44,219 bases of DNA from Gallionella sp. (GCA_003134595.1 PLBS01000068.1:1-44219); one strand, 5' to 3'; counted from the stretch's first letter, positions 1 through 7,805 are shown. Numbers and translations are program-made. The notes: generated by a model not told the origin, from the letters alone.

Positions 1-40
1 AAGCCCCAACAACACACGCAGGGCCCGCTCCTACAAGTCG
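1..40 (-). repeat. Edge of a possible REP-like palindrome
   Basis: Read on the minus strand, just after the permease stop, is TGTAGGAGCGGGCCCTGCG. This resembles the GTAGGAGCGGGC-type extragenic palindromes common in Beta- and Gammaproteobacteria. Only one arm lies inside the window, so neither the pairing nor the far end can be confirmed. The start of a downstream gene on the minus strand cannot be excluded, because an ATGATG overlaps the permease stop. Confidence 0.3.
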
Positions 41-43
41 TCA

Positions 44-1243
44 TCATTCCGCATGCAAAGCCTCCACCGGATCCAGCCTCGCCGCACGCCGTGCCGGTGC
101 AACACCAGCCACCAGACCAATAGTGACTGCACTGAATTCGGCGAGCACGGCAAACAGCCACGGCGTATGCACCGGCAAAGCCGGGAACAGCAGATGCAAC
201 GCCTGTGCGATGCCGACCCCAAGAGCCAGCCCCGCTAATCCACCCAGCGCGGACAGCAGCATCGCCTCGCCCAGAAACAGCGTCAACACTTGTCGTTCTT
301 GCGCCCCCAAGGCACGCAGCAGGCCGATTTCAGAAGTACGCTCGGTGACGGCCATGGTCATGATGGTCAGGATACCGACCCCACCCACCAGCAGGGAGAT
401 CCCGCCCAGTGCGCCTACCGCGAAGGTGATGACATCCAGCACCGAGCCGAGTACCTCAAGGGCTTTTTCTTGCGGGATTAAGGTGAAGTCTTCGCGCCCG
501 TGCCGTTCCTTGAGCAGCGCGGTAATGTCACGCACCACGTCTTGCAAATCGGCGTTGGCCTTGTAACTCACCTGAATTTCCATCAGTCCAGGACGATTGA
601 ATAATTCGAGCGCGCGTGCGGCGGGAATGAACACGGTATCGTCGAGATCGAAGCCGAGCATCTGCCCCTTGGTCTCCATCACGCCAACCACCCGGTAGCG
701 TTGCCCGCCGATGCGCAAATAACTGCCGAGCGGATTCTGTCCTGCGAACAATTCCTGCCGCACTTTTGAGCCGAGCACGACCAACGCGCGAGCCTGGGTC
801 GGATCATCATCGGGCAGGAAACTGCCAGTCTGCACATTGCTTGACATGACCTTGGTGAGATCGTGTCCCGCCCCGAACACCGTGGTGCGGCGCGTCTTGC
901 CATTGGCGCGCACCTCGGCATTACCCGTCACACTGGGATTGACGTACTCGACATTCGCCAAGTGGCGCAAGGCCTGCGCATCCTCGATGGAAAGCTGCCT
1001 GACCGAACCGAAGATGCCCACGTTGCCACCCTGTGTCTGCGTCTTGCCGGGCTGGATGGCGATCAAGTTAGTGCCGAACTGGTTGAATTCAGCCAGCACG
1101 AATTGATGCAAGCCTTCGCCGATGGAGGTGAGCAGAATCACGGCCGTGATGCCGATGGCGATGCCCAGGCCGGTGAGAAAACTGCGTAGCCGATAGGCCA
1201 GGAAGCTGGAGGTGGTCAGGCGAATGAGATCTGGAAATAACAT
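44..1243 (-). CDS. MacB/FtsX-family ABC transporter permease
   Basis: This 399-residue inner-membrane protein has the MacB/FtsX layout. There is one N-terminal membrane helix (about residues 20-45, FLTGLGIAIGITAVILLTS), a large periplasmic MacB_PCD-like domain (about 50-270), and three helices in the C-terminal FtsX domain, including the conserved stretch TERTSEIGLLRALGA. It ends with the typical RRAARLDPVEAL tail. No ATPase domain is fused, so it needs a separate LolD/MacB-type ATPase. None lies upstream, where the next gene is divergent; the partner may be past the left edge. The family exports lipoproteins, peptides or drugs, and the substrate here is unknown. A MITE-like repeat begins 6 bases before the ATG, so the leader and ribosome binding site are repeat-derived. 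Confidence 0.88.
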   Translation of the reverse strand: MLFPDLIRLTTSSFLAYRLRSFLTGLGIAIGITAVILLTSIGEGLHQFVLAEFNQFGTNLIAIQPGKTQTQGGNVGIFGSVRQLSIEDAQALRHLANVEYVNPSVTGNAEVRANGKTRRTTVFGAGHDLTKVMSSNVQTGSFLPDDDPTQARALVVLGSKVRQELFAGQNPLGSYLRIGGQRYRVVGVMETKGQMLGFDLDDTVFIPAARALELFNRPGLMEIQVSYKANADLQDVVRDITALLKERHGREDFTLIPQEKALEVLGSVLDVITFAVGALGGISLLVGGVGILTIMTMAVTERTSEIGLLRALGAQERQVLTLFLGEAMLLSALGGLAGLALGVGIAQALHLLFPALPVHTPWLFAVLAEFSAVTIGLVAGVAPARRAARLDPVEALHAE

Positions 1244-1249
1244 AAGCCC

Positions 1250-1460
1250 GTCATTCCGGCGCAGGCCGGAATCCAGTCAATAAAAAACTTCCCGCGACGC
1301 GGGACAAAAACCAAAAGCCTGTTGGATAAAACCGCTGGATTCCGGCAGCCCTCACCTCGGCTCCTCGCTTCGCTCTCCTCTCCCGCTTGCGGGAGATGAG
1401 GCAATCGTCCCTTCCCCCTCGCAGGGGGAAGGTTAGGATGGGGGTTTCAGCGGGAATGAC
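1250..1460. repeat. MITE-like GTCATTCC element, copy 1, interrupted by a second repeat
   Basis: The left end is GTCATTCCGGCGCAGGCCGG and the internal CCCGCGACGCGGGACAAAA matches the copies at 17.5 and 23.6 kb. The right terminal repeat starts as CTGGATTCCGG near 1338-1348 and resumes as CGGGAATGAC at 1451-1460. About 100 bases of a different palindromic repeat (CCTCTCCCGCTTGCGGGAGA and CCCCCTCGCAGGGGGAAGG) lie between the two halves. The whole 246-base gap between the permease and the next gene is made of these repeats. Confidence 0.75.
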
Positions 1461-1489
1461 GCTGTTTTCGGTCTAATGGACAATCCGGC

Positions 1490-2887
1490 ATGAACAAATC
1501 TATTGCTGAGGCCGACATGCTCCAACATCTGCGCAGCGGGATGCCGGGCATCGTCTGGCCCGCCATACCGAATCAGGCAGCGGCAAATATCCTTGCGTTG
1601 TTGCAGCAACTGGAGCAGAGCCAATGGTGGCCGCAGGAAAAAATGCTGGACAGACAGCTCACACAATTCGGGATACTCGCAGCGCATGCCTACCGCCATT
1701 CACCTTTTTTTCGTGCCCGCTTCGATCAGGCCGGACTGGATGTAAACCAACCGTGGTCAGCAGCTTACCATGCCAGAATTCCTCTGCTGACCCGCGCCGA
1801 ACTGATGCAGGCGGCAGATCAAATTCGCTGCCGGGCAGTGCCGCGCGAACATGGCGCAGTAAACGAAGTTCAAACCTCCGGTTCGACCGGACAGACGATT
1901 TCAGTTCTCCGCACGGAGGTGTCCCAATTGTTCTGGCTGGCACTGGCGATGCGCGATCATTTGTGGCATCGCCGCGATTTTTCCGCATCGCTCGCGGTGA
2001 TCAAGGCGCTCACCCCGTCGATGGATGATCCGCTCGAAGCGGCGCGAATCGGCTGGGGACATCCGGCAACGCTGTTGCTGGCCACCGGACCTTCATACGC
2101 GCAACCTCTGTCCATGGATGTTGCGCAACAAGCCGACTGGCTCATGCGCCGCGATCCGCATTATCTGCTGACCTATCCTTCCAACCTCAGCGCGCTGCTC
2201 GACGAATTCGAAAAGCGCGGCGGTTTTCCTCCTTCGCTGCGCGAAGTGCGCACCATAGGTGAAACGCTGTCAACCGACACGCGCGAACGCTGCCGGCACT
2301 TGGGCGGAGTAAAAGTGGTGGACATGTACAGCTCGCAGGAAGCCGGCATCATCGCGCTGCAATGCCCGGTCAGCGGGCATTATCACGTGCAAAGCGAGAG
2401 CTTGCTGGTCGAGGTGCTGGACGATGACGGCCAGCCATGCAAGCCGGGCGAAGTCGGGCGTATCGTCATCACCGATCTGCACAACTTCGCCACCCCCATC
2501 ATCCGTTATGAAATCCGCGACTATGCCGAGGTCGGCCCTGCCTGCCCGTGCGGGCGCGGCCTGCGGACTCTTGCTCGCATCATGGGACGGCGGCGCAATA
2601 TGCTGGTGCTGCCAAACGGTGAACGACATTGGCCGCTGCTTGGCGCGTACCGGTTCCGCGAAGTCGCAACCATCAAACAATACCAGGTTGTTCAACACGC
2701 TCTCGACGATATCGAAGTGAAACTGGTGGTGGAACATCCTCTATCGAGCGGACAGGAAGCACGGCTCAGCGCCATCATCCACAATGCGCTGGGACATGCC
2801 TTTCCGCTGCGCTTCAGCTATTTCAATCAGGAATTAGCGAAGACACGAGGCGGAAAGTTTGAGGAATTCGTTTCGTTAATCAGATGA
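1490..2887 (+). CDS. PaaK/CapK-like adenylate-forming enzyme (phenylacetate-CoA ligase family)
   Basis: This 465-residue cytoplasmic protein belongs to the adenylate-forming superfamily. The phosphate-binding loop TSGSTGQT lies near residue 127. A PaaK-like acceptor segment (VDMYSSQEAG) follows near residue 277, then a GEVGRIVITDL stretch. A C-terminal domain with GRRRNMLVLPNG follows; this is typical of PaaK and CapK rather than classical acyl-CoA synthetases. Such proteins activate an aromatic or other carboxylic acid as an adenylate and pass it to CoA or another acceptor. No phenylacetate pathway genes are nearby, so the substrate is unknown. It is a monocistronic gene, divergent from the permease, and ends in two tandem structured repeats shared with the convergent VOC gene. 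It could equally be a coenzyme F390 synthetase-like protein. Confidence 0.8.
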   Translation: MNKSIAEADMLQHLRSGMPGIVWPAIPNQAAANILALLQQLEQSQWWPQEKMLDRQLTQFGILAAHAYRHSPFFRARFDQAGLDVNQPWSAAYHARIPLLTRAELMQAADQIRCRAVPREHGAVNEVQTSGSTGQTISVLRTEVSQLFWLALAMRDHLWHRRDFSASLAVIKALTPSMDDPLEAARIGWGHPATLLLATGPSYAQPLSMDVAQQADWLMRRDPHYLLTYPSNLSALLDEFEKRGGFPPSLREVRTIGETLSTDTRERCRHLGGVKVVDMYSSQEAGIIALQCPVSGHYHVQSESLLVEVLDDDGQPCKPGEVGRIVITDLHNFATPIIRYEIRDYAEVGPACPCGRGLRTLARIMGRRRNMLVLPNGERHWPLLGAYRFREVATIKQYQVVQHALDDIEVKLVVEHPLSSGQEARLSAIIHNALGHAFPLRFSYFNQELAKTRGGKFEEFVSLIR

Positions 2888-2904
2888 TCGACATAGCCGA
2901 GAGC

Positions 2905-3003
2905 TATAACCAACGACTTACCAAGCGTTTTTTGCCTGGTTAGTCGGATGGCTATAACCAATGACTTGGCTGTCGTTATCGGACAGCCTAGTCAGATGGC
3001 TAG
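2905..3003 (+). repeat. Two tandem copies of a 51-nt double-hairpin repeat (units A and B)
   Basis: Each unit has an outer left arm TATAACCAAYGACTT, a 21-nt inner hairpin of 7 + 7 + 7, and a right arm TAGTCRGATGGCTA. Unit A (2905-2954) has inner stem ACCAAGC/GCCTGGT with loop GTTTTTT. Unit B (2953-3003) has GGCTGTC/GACAGCC with loop GTTATCG. The arms are imperfect complements of each other. The units repeat with a 48-nt period, sharing two bases. They sit between the convergent stops of the PaaK-like and VOC genes, where they could act as a bidirectional terminator. Two more copies lie near 14.87 and 30.69 kb. Confidence 0.85.
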
Positions 3004-3023
3004 TAGTTTTACCAGTGGTTCCA

Positions 3024-3554
3024 TCAGTACAAATCCTTTTCTTCGAGTGCCCTGAACAGATGCTCTACATTTTGGTCGGTAAACGAACCGCCCCGCCGCT
3101 CGATCAATTCCACCCTGACACCGGTCATAGGATCACGCCGCAAAAAAATCTGGCGTATCCCTTCATTCCCTATAATTGGCGTGTCGGCCATGTTACCAGC
3201 TTCGGTTGCCCGAAGAATTGCTTCATCCAGATCCGCAACTGCGAAGGCGATGTGGTGCACCCCGGAACCAAACTTCGCCAAAAATCTGGATATTTGCGAG
3301 TTAGGACAGGTGCCTTGCAGCAGAACCACCATTGTCCGGCCGGTTTCCATCACAGCGGACACCATGGACGAATGTTCGCCTTTGGTCGCGCGACGCTCCA
3401 CCAGCAAGAAGCCCAGGTCCCTGGAATACCAGCGGATAGCCTCATCAAGATTTTCTACGGCGATTGCGATGTGGTCTATTTCCACGATCAAATCGGCAAG
3501 TTGTGTCGCCAGAGGTGGCCTCATTCCGTATAGATTAGAGCTTGTGTGTTGCAT
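3024..3554 (-). CDS. VOC-fold (glyoxalase/epimerase-like) protein
   Basis: This is a 176-residue vicinal-oxygen-chelate protein. Two beta-alpha-beta-beta-beta modules are visible. The first starts at IDHIAIAVENLDEAIRWY (about residue 26) and the second at VHHIAFAVADLDEAI (about residue 97). His in both HIA motifs and Glu in the final VELIER strand are positioned as the metal ligands of methylmalonyl-CoA epimerase-like enzymes. The length and spacing favour an epimerase or hydroxyphenylpyruvate-dioxygenase-like lineage over lactoylglutathione lyase. No propionate or methylmalonyl pathway is nearby, so the substrate stays open. It follows the methyltransferase gene by 97 bases on the same strand and may be its distal cistron. 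Confidence 0.8.
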   Translation of the reverse strand: MQHTSSNLYGMRPPLATQLADLIVEIDHIAIAVENLDEAIRWYSRDLGFLLVERRATKGEHSSMVSAVMETGRTMVVLLQGTCPNSQISRFLAKFGSGVHHIAFAVADLDEAILRATEAGNMADTPIIGNEGIRQIFLRRDPMTGVRVELIERRGGSFTDQNVEHLFRALEEKDLY

Positions 3555-3651
3555 CGCCTATAGCCTCACAGTATCTTGTCAATGAAACCAAAACTTGCTC
3601 ATTTTAGAACACTCTATCCCGGAGGGTGCAGTGGTGACGAGACGGTTTGTG

Positions 3652-4254
3652 TCAGCTGACTTTGCGCGCCACCAGATCGATCAGCGCCGACATGCCGCTA
3701 TGCGCCACGCCTTCGCTGATGAAGTCATCATGCTCGCGCAGATGTAAAATTTCCATATCGGCGAAGACGGTACGCAACATCGCTTCCGTGTACATATTCT
3801 CAGCTAGCGGTGGGCCGCCAGTGCCGTACTCCAACTGGCGCGGGGTATAGCCCTGCAATAGCAACAGCCCGCCGGGCTTGAGACAACGCTTGATATTGGC
3901 AAATAATATTTCGCGCTCGGCCGGGCCGGCAAACTGAATGAAGATCGCCGCCACAATATCGAAGCGCGCAGACCCCCAATCCCATTGCAACAGATCCACC
4001 ACTTCACGTTCAAGTTTCACGCCTCTTTGTTTAGCCAATTTGCCCGCCTTGGCCGAAGCCAGCTCGGAGTAATCCACCGAAAGCACCTGCAAACCCTGCC
4101 CGGCCAGCCACACCCCGTTGCGTCCTTCACCATCGGCCACTGCGAGGCAACTCATGCCCGGCTTGAGCAGGTCACGTTGCGACACCAGAAAGGCGTTCGG
4201 CTCGGTGCCAAAGAAATACTCCTCGCCCGCGTAGCGTTCGTCCCAAATATTCAT
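3652..4254 (-). CDS. Class I SAM-dependent methyltransferase
   Basis: This is a 200-residue protein. It opens with NIWDERYAGEEYFFGTEPN, typical of small TehB/UbiE-like methyltransferases. The SAM-binding region follows: CLAVADGEGRNGVWLA for motif I (about residues 36-52), then LSVDYSEL with the acidic residue that binds the ribose. The acceptor is unknown. The ATG at 4254 overlaps the stop of an upstream RND pump fragment as TGATG, so initiation was probably coupled to the pump gene originally. The track's start at 4257 is a GTG one codon earlier. A broken copy of the same 5' end lies downstream of the intact RND gene at 7.85 kb. Confidence 0.85.
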   Translation of the reverse strand: MNIWDERYAGEEYFFGTEPNAFLVSQRDLLKPGMSCLAVADGEGRNGVWLAGQGLQVLSVDYSELASAKAGKLAKQRGVKLEREVVDLLQWDWGSARFDIVAAIFIQFAGPAEREILFANIKRCLKPGGLLLLQGYTPRQLEYGTGGPPLAENMYTEAMLRTVFADMEILHLREHDDFISEGVAHSGMSALIDLVARKVS

Positions 4255-4379
4255 CACGTATTTCCATAACGGCGTTTGAAATAACGGCTCAAAGCTTGCA
4301 CCGCATCATCCACATAGGTGAACACAACAGGGATGACCAACAAACTCAGAAAGGTCGAAGTAATGAGTCCGCCGATGAT
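4254..4379 (-). pseudogene. C-terminal remnant of an RND efflux transporter
   Basis: Minus-strand translation reads IIGGLITSTFLSLLVIPVVF, then TYVDDAVQALSRYFKRRYGNT and a TGA stop. The first 27 residues correspond almost exactly to the C-terminal end of the intact RND pump at 7875-10940 (VIGGLITSTF through TYVDD); the tails after that differ. Nothing upstream of 4379 in this frame looks like RND, so about 1,000 residues are missing. At DNA level the two copies are clearly diverged, so this is not a recent duplication. It ends by overlapping the methyltransferase ATG. It is probably not translated except by read-through from the lipoprotein gene. Confidence 0.85.
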
Positions 4380-4450
4380 TGAAGATGGACATCTTCACCT
4401 TCGTCGACCTCGACAGATTCCAAAACATATTCGCTTGCCCCTTGGTCATT

Positions 4451-5260
4451 TCATTCATGCGCCGGGGTGACACTTTGGCGAAGAGATTCGTTCACTAACA
4501 CAGCGCGCCGTGCATATACGGCAGCCTCCTGATCGCGCCCCAATTGGGTCGATACACGCGCCATTCCGTCCAAATCTTCACCGATACGTGTGCTCAGATC
4601 TAGTGACTTATCCATCTCCAACGTGGCTTGGTAATGTTGCAATGCACTCGCGTAGCGCGCCAACTCCTCTTCGGCCGCTGCGATGACACGCAAGGCATTG
4701 GCTTGTTCCTCCTGGCCTGCCCCACCCTCCTTGCTCAGCGCTTGTGCCAATGCCAGCGCACCTTCCGCATCGCCGTTCAGCAACAGCAGACGCGCGCGCA
4801 ATGCATCTATACCGAAGCGAGTAGCGCATTTCTTTTCGCACAGTTTTTCAGACAACTGCAAGGCCGATTCCGCCTCGCTCAATCGCGCCAGATTGGTCAG
4901 GATCACGGCCTTGCGAAAGGCGGCTGTCAGGTGAGATTCCGGCGGATATATCCGCACCTTCTCCAGCAGTATCTTATCCAGCCAAATCAGTGCGGCTGCA
5001 TCGTCGTGCAGTTGATGAGTCACCGTGGCCAGATTGATCAGCGTCGTGGCGGCTTCCGCCGTGTCGTCCAACGATTGCTGCAGCACCAAGGCTTTGGCGA
5101 AATCATGTTGCGCGCGCAACAGCTCGCCGTCCCTTAATGCCCGTCGTGCATCTTTGTCCGCCGCCTGGGCTTGTTCCAAGGCTTGCGGCAGATTGGGAGC
5201 AGGCGCACTGCCACACGCCGCCAACATCCCCGTCAAGAGCAATATAAAAAATCTAGTCAT
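4451..5260 (-). CDS. TPR-type lipoprotein of the Mla-like operon
   Basis: This is a 269-residue lipoprotein. The signal peptide MTRFFILLLTGMLAACGSAP carries an LAAC lipobox with Cys at residue 16. The rest is alpha-helical, with TPR-like helix pairs such as AKALVLQQSLDDTAEAATTLINLATV and a later block with YASALQHYQATLEMDK. The start overlaps the end of the MCE-protein gene by 8 bases, so it is the last gene of that operon. Mla/Pqi/Yeb-type systems often include an accessory lipoprotein. A TPR lipoprotein here could act as an outer-membrane or periplasmic docking partner in place of MlaA or PqiC, which is an inference. A fragment of an RND pump follows downstream. Confidence 0.8.
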   Translation of the reverse strand: MTRFFILLLTGMLAACGSAPAPNLPQALEQAQAADKDARRALRDGELLRAQHDFAKALVLQQSLDDTAEAATTLINLATVTHQLHDDAAALIWLDKILLEKVRIYPPESHLTAAFRKAVILTNLARLSEAESALQLSEKLCEKKCATRFGIDALRARLLLLNGDAEGALALAQALSKEGGAGQEEQANALRVIAAAEEELARYASALQHYQATLEMDKSLDLSTRIGEDLDGMARVSTQLGRDQEAAVYARRAVLVNESLRQSVTPAHE

Positions 5261-6218
5261 GACTATCCATCCTGATCGGTCCGGTCTCAGGTACAGGGAC
5301 GACGCTCTTCAACGGCCAGTGAGTGCTCAAGGAATCGACCACTTCCTGCGTGTCACCAACCATTTCCCGTGTCTTGCCCAAGGTTTCGCGCGCCTCTCCC
5401 AATATCCCCGGCAACTGCGGCACTGAACGCTGTACCGCGTCTTTAATGATCTCGCTGGTCAAACTCAGGCTCTCCATACTGCTGTCGGCCTTCTTCAACA
5501 AAGCGGGCAACTCGCGGTCAAGTCTTGCCGACAGCGTTTCGGCATTAGCCGCCGATAGTCGCAAGGAGCGCAGCAATGGCCCCACTTCATTGTTGAGGTT
5601 GGTATCGAAACTGCCCAGCACACGGTCTATACGCTCCCGCGTTCCGCGCATCTCGGCTGAGAATTCACGCAGGTTCTTCAATGTCTGACGCACGTCGCCA
5701 TCAGGATCATGCAGTGTCTGGTGCAAATCATCGAGGATCGGCATGATGCGATTCTTCACATCGACCACCGCTTGTTCCAATCCGCTGGCACGCTCGAAAC
5801 GTACCTTGTCGCCCGCTGCCAACACAAGTTTATCTTTCGACCCTGAGCTGATCTCGAGCACCCCGTCACCAATCACCCCTTCTTTTTTCAGGCTCATCAC
5901 CGCATCCTGTCTGATCAACTTGAGGTGCTTCGTTTCGATGCTGACCTCGACTTGTACGAGCCCCTGCTCATCCAGTGTCAGAGTGTTCAGCTTACCGATC
6001 TTGAATCCGCTGAATTTAACCGGCATGCCTACACTCAAGTCTTGTCCGCTATCGGCGACAAAATAAATCGGGGACTTTGCCGTAAACTCGCCTTTTTTTA
6101 CGCCAGTCCACACAAAAGCCAGCCCCATTCCTATCGCCGCGAGCAATATGAATACGGCTGCTTTTCCAAACAGATTTTTGAAACGCTCGTCTTTGTCATC
6201 TAACAATGCCACATACAC
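5253..6218 (-). CDS. MCE-domain (MlaD-like) lipid transport protein
   Basis: This 321-residue protein has one N-terminal membrane anchor (about residues 18-38, AAVFILLAAIGMGLAFVWTG). A single MCE domain follows (about 45-125), with SGQDLSVGMPVKFSGFKIGK and EGVIGDGVLEIS. A long helical C-terminal region (about 140-300) resembles the tunnel-forming helices of larger MCE proteins. MCE proteins form hexameric rings that carry lipids between membranes, here together with the MlaE-type permease upstream. The start is uncertain: GTG at 6218 lies one base after the ATPase-like gene's stop, while GTG at 6212 has a better-spaced GAGG. The end overlaps the lipoprotein gene. Confidence 0.87.
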   Translation of the reverse strand: MYVALLDDKDERFKNLFGKAAVFILLAAIGMGLAFVWTGVKKGEFTAKSPIYFVADSGQDLSVGMPVKFSGFKIGKLNTLTLDEQGLVQVEVSIETKHLKLIRQDAVMSLKKEGVIGDGVLEISSGSKDKLVLAAGDKVRFERASGLEQAVVDVKNRIMPILDDLHQTLHDPDGDVRQTLKNLREFSAEMRGTRERIDRVLGSFDTNLNNEVGPLLRSLRLSAANAETLSARLDRELPALLKKADSSMESLSLTSEIIKDAVQRSVPQLPGILGEARETLGKTREMVGDTQEVVDSLSTHWPLKSVVPVPETGPIRMDSHD

Positions 6219-6219
6219 C

Positions 6220-6918
6220 TCACTCGATCTTTTCCCAGGGCAGAGTCGTCGGCTTATCTGCTATCGCCAATACCGTCCGTCCTTCGGCGGCATAGGATTC
6301 CAGCGCCATTATCCAGCAGTTCGCCAAACGCGCGTTGACATCCTCGAACAGCGCGGCATCCACCACCAGCACAGGCGACGTTTGCAGCAAAGCGCGCAAC
6401 AGCCCGGCCAATTTGCATTGCCAAGGTTCGACGCTATGCGGTTGGGCAACCATGAATTCAGCGAATTCATCCGGCTCCAGACCCAGTACGGACAACCAAT
6501 GCTGGACGCTTTGCTCGGTTGCAATCACGTCACGCCGGGCGTGATACCACAGCGGCAAGGTGACATTCTCCCAAATCTTGAGGTTGCTGATCAGGCCGCC
6601 ATTCGCTGCCACCCAACCCACACGCCCCGGCCGGCCCGCGCTCACCGGCTGCCATATCAATGGCACGGGCCCGCTATTGTGCCTTCTTTCCCCAAACGGG
6701 CCGATCACGGCCAACTTGTGGTGTCTTCTGTCGCCTTGCACGATCTCGATGCTGCCTGCCCTGCAAACAGTTTCGCCGATCGCATTATCGATCATGGCAT
6801 TTTTTTCATCGTTGGAAGCAAGTTGCAACAGCCGCGTCTCGCCCGAATGCAGCATAAAAGTATATGCGCGATCCGAACCTTCGCAGCGCACACCGTTAAA
6901 TCTGAACAACGCGTTCAT
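6220..6918 (-). CDS. Degenerate MlaF-like ABC protein lacking all nucleotide-binding motifs
   Basis: This 232-residue protein occupies the position of the MlaF ATPase between the MlaE-like and MlaD-like genes, and keeps an MlaF-like scaffold. LISNLKIWENVTLPL matches the region after the Q-loop, LSVLGLEPDEF the helical subdomain, and PVLVVDAALFED the Walker B strand. The functional residues are gone. The Walker A slot reads LASNDEKNA, the Q-loop slot VAANGGL has no Gln, the signature slot reads PHSVEPWQ rather than LSGG, the catalytic Glu after Walker B is Ala, and the switch His is absent (LAIADK). The frame is open and coupled to its neighbours, so it seems to be maintained. It may be a structural pseudo-ATPase; its family assignment rests on position and partial motifs. 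Confidence 0.72.
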   Translation of the reverse strand: MNALFRFNGVRCEGSDRAYTFMLHSGETRLLQLASNDEKNAMIDNAIGETVCRAGSIEIVQGDRRHHKLAVIGPFGERRHNSGPVPLIWQPVSAGRPGRVGWVAANGGLISNLKIWENVTLPLWYHARRDVIATEQSVQHWLSVLGLEPDEFAEFMVAQPHSVEPWQCKLAGLLRALLQTSPVLVVDAALFEDVNARLANCWIMALESYAAEGRTVLAIADKPTTLPWEKIE

Positions 6919-6954
6919 AATCTAACGAGAAACTCGCGTAGCGAGCCCTTGTCC

Positions 6955-7035
6955 CCCTCGCCCTGTGGGAGAGGGCGGGGAGAGGGAACGGGCATGGCGG
7001 GTTTTATTATCATTTGTGGAATCTGCCATGCCCGT
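6955..7035. repeat. Palindromic intergenic repeat with ACGGGCATGGC arms, copy 1
   Basis: The perfect 11-bp arms ACGGGCATGGC (6988-6998) and GCCATGCCCGT (7025-7035) enclose 26 bases. The right arm touches the stop codon of the MlaE-like gene. Directly beside it is a CCCTCGCCCTGTGGGAGAGG-type palindrome. A second copy, in reverse orientation and similar through the loop (TTTYATTATCA), lies at 30604-30653 at the stop of moxR. It could act as a transcript-end hairpin or partial terminator inside the operon. Confidence 0.75.
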
Positions 7036-7805
7036 CAGAAAAGCAGAACCGTGATCAGTCCGTCACATGCGAATACCGCCATCAGACTGCGCATGACTGC
7101 GCGCGATGCAGCTACCGGGATCTCGGTCATGGCGCGCGTCACTGTCAGCCCATAATAGCAAGGCACCACCGACATCAACATTCCGAAGCAGATACTTTTC
7201 AACAATGCCGCAAATATCTCCAAATAACTGATCATCTCGAAAAAATGGCCGACTTCGCCGATCAATGAGACGTCAATATGCCAGGCGGTCACGATCATGC
7301 CCGTACCGATCGCAACGACCTGGAAGTAAAACGTCAGCACCAGGCTGGTTATCGTCATCGCCAGCATTCTCGGCACCACCAGATACGCTACAGGCGAGAT
7401 GCCCATGCGCCGCAAACTCTTTATTTCGCCATTCACCTGCATCGCGGCGAGTTCACTGGCGATCGCCGAACTGCTGCGCCCGACGATCACGATCGCCGTC
7501 AGCAAAGGTCCCAGCTCCCGCACCACCGTCCAGATCAGCACCTGCAAAGTCAGCAATTCGTTGCGCCCGACCAGATTGCTGACTTGCATCACCATGATCA
7601 GGCCCGCCAGAAAACCCATGACAGTGATCGGCCCCACCGATTGGATGCCCGTAAAATAGAGCTGCTTGAGCAGTGTCCTTCGTACCGGCCACCTGATCAC
7701 CGCCGGCAGTGCATGGAGAACTTGCCCGACCAGAGCCACACTGTCACGCACGAACAGTCCCTGCATGCCAAGCCAATTTTGCATTTGCATTACAGGATTT
7801 TTCAT
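7035..7805 (-). CDS. mlaE: MlaE-family lipid ABC transporter permease
   Basis: This is a 256-residue permease of the MlaE/YrbE family with five or six hydrophobic helices. The hallmark cytoplasmic segment ELAAMQVNGEIKSLRRMGIS followed by PVAYLVVPR lies near residues 130-160. It is the membrane part of a phospholipid transporter that pairs with an MCE ring and an ATPase. I start it at ATG 7805 (MKNPVMQ), not at the track's 7871. The extra 22 residues come from remnant DNA of a methyltransferase gene, and the ATG at 7805 overlaps the stop of that remnant frame as ATGA. The downstream ABC partner is degenerate, so the energy source for this permease is an open question. mlaE is used as a family symbol; MlaB and MlaC genes are absent. 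Confidence 0.87.
   Translation of the reverse strand: MKNPVMQMQNWLGMQGLFVRDSVALVGQVLHALPAVIRWPVRRTLLKQLYFTGIQSVGPITVMGFLAGLIMVMQVSNLVGRNELLTLQVLIWTVVRELGPLLTAIVIVGRSSSAIASELAAMQVNGEIKSLRRMGISPVAYLVVPRMLAMTITSLVLTFYFQVVAIGTGMIVTAWHIDVSLIGEVGHFFEMISYLEIFAALLKSICFGMLMSVVPCYYGLTVTRAMTEIPVAASRAVMRSLMAVFACDGLITVLLF

Noticed and set aside
2905-3003. The tandem hairpins as integron attC sites
   Set aside because: The core GTTRRRY and RYYYAAC sites are not conserved across all four copies, and no integrase or cassette array is present.
2905-3003. The tandem hairpins or other palindromes as a CRISPR array
   Set aside because: There are only two tandem units with no unique spacers of regular length and no cas genes.
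4254-4379. The RND fragment as a frameshifted part of the neighbouring RND gene
   Set aside because: The neighbouring pump is complete at 1,021 residues and lies 3.5 kb away, and the DNA is clearly diverged, so this is a separate copy.
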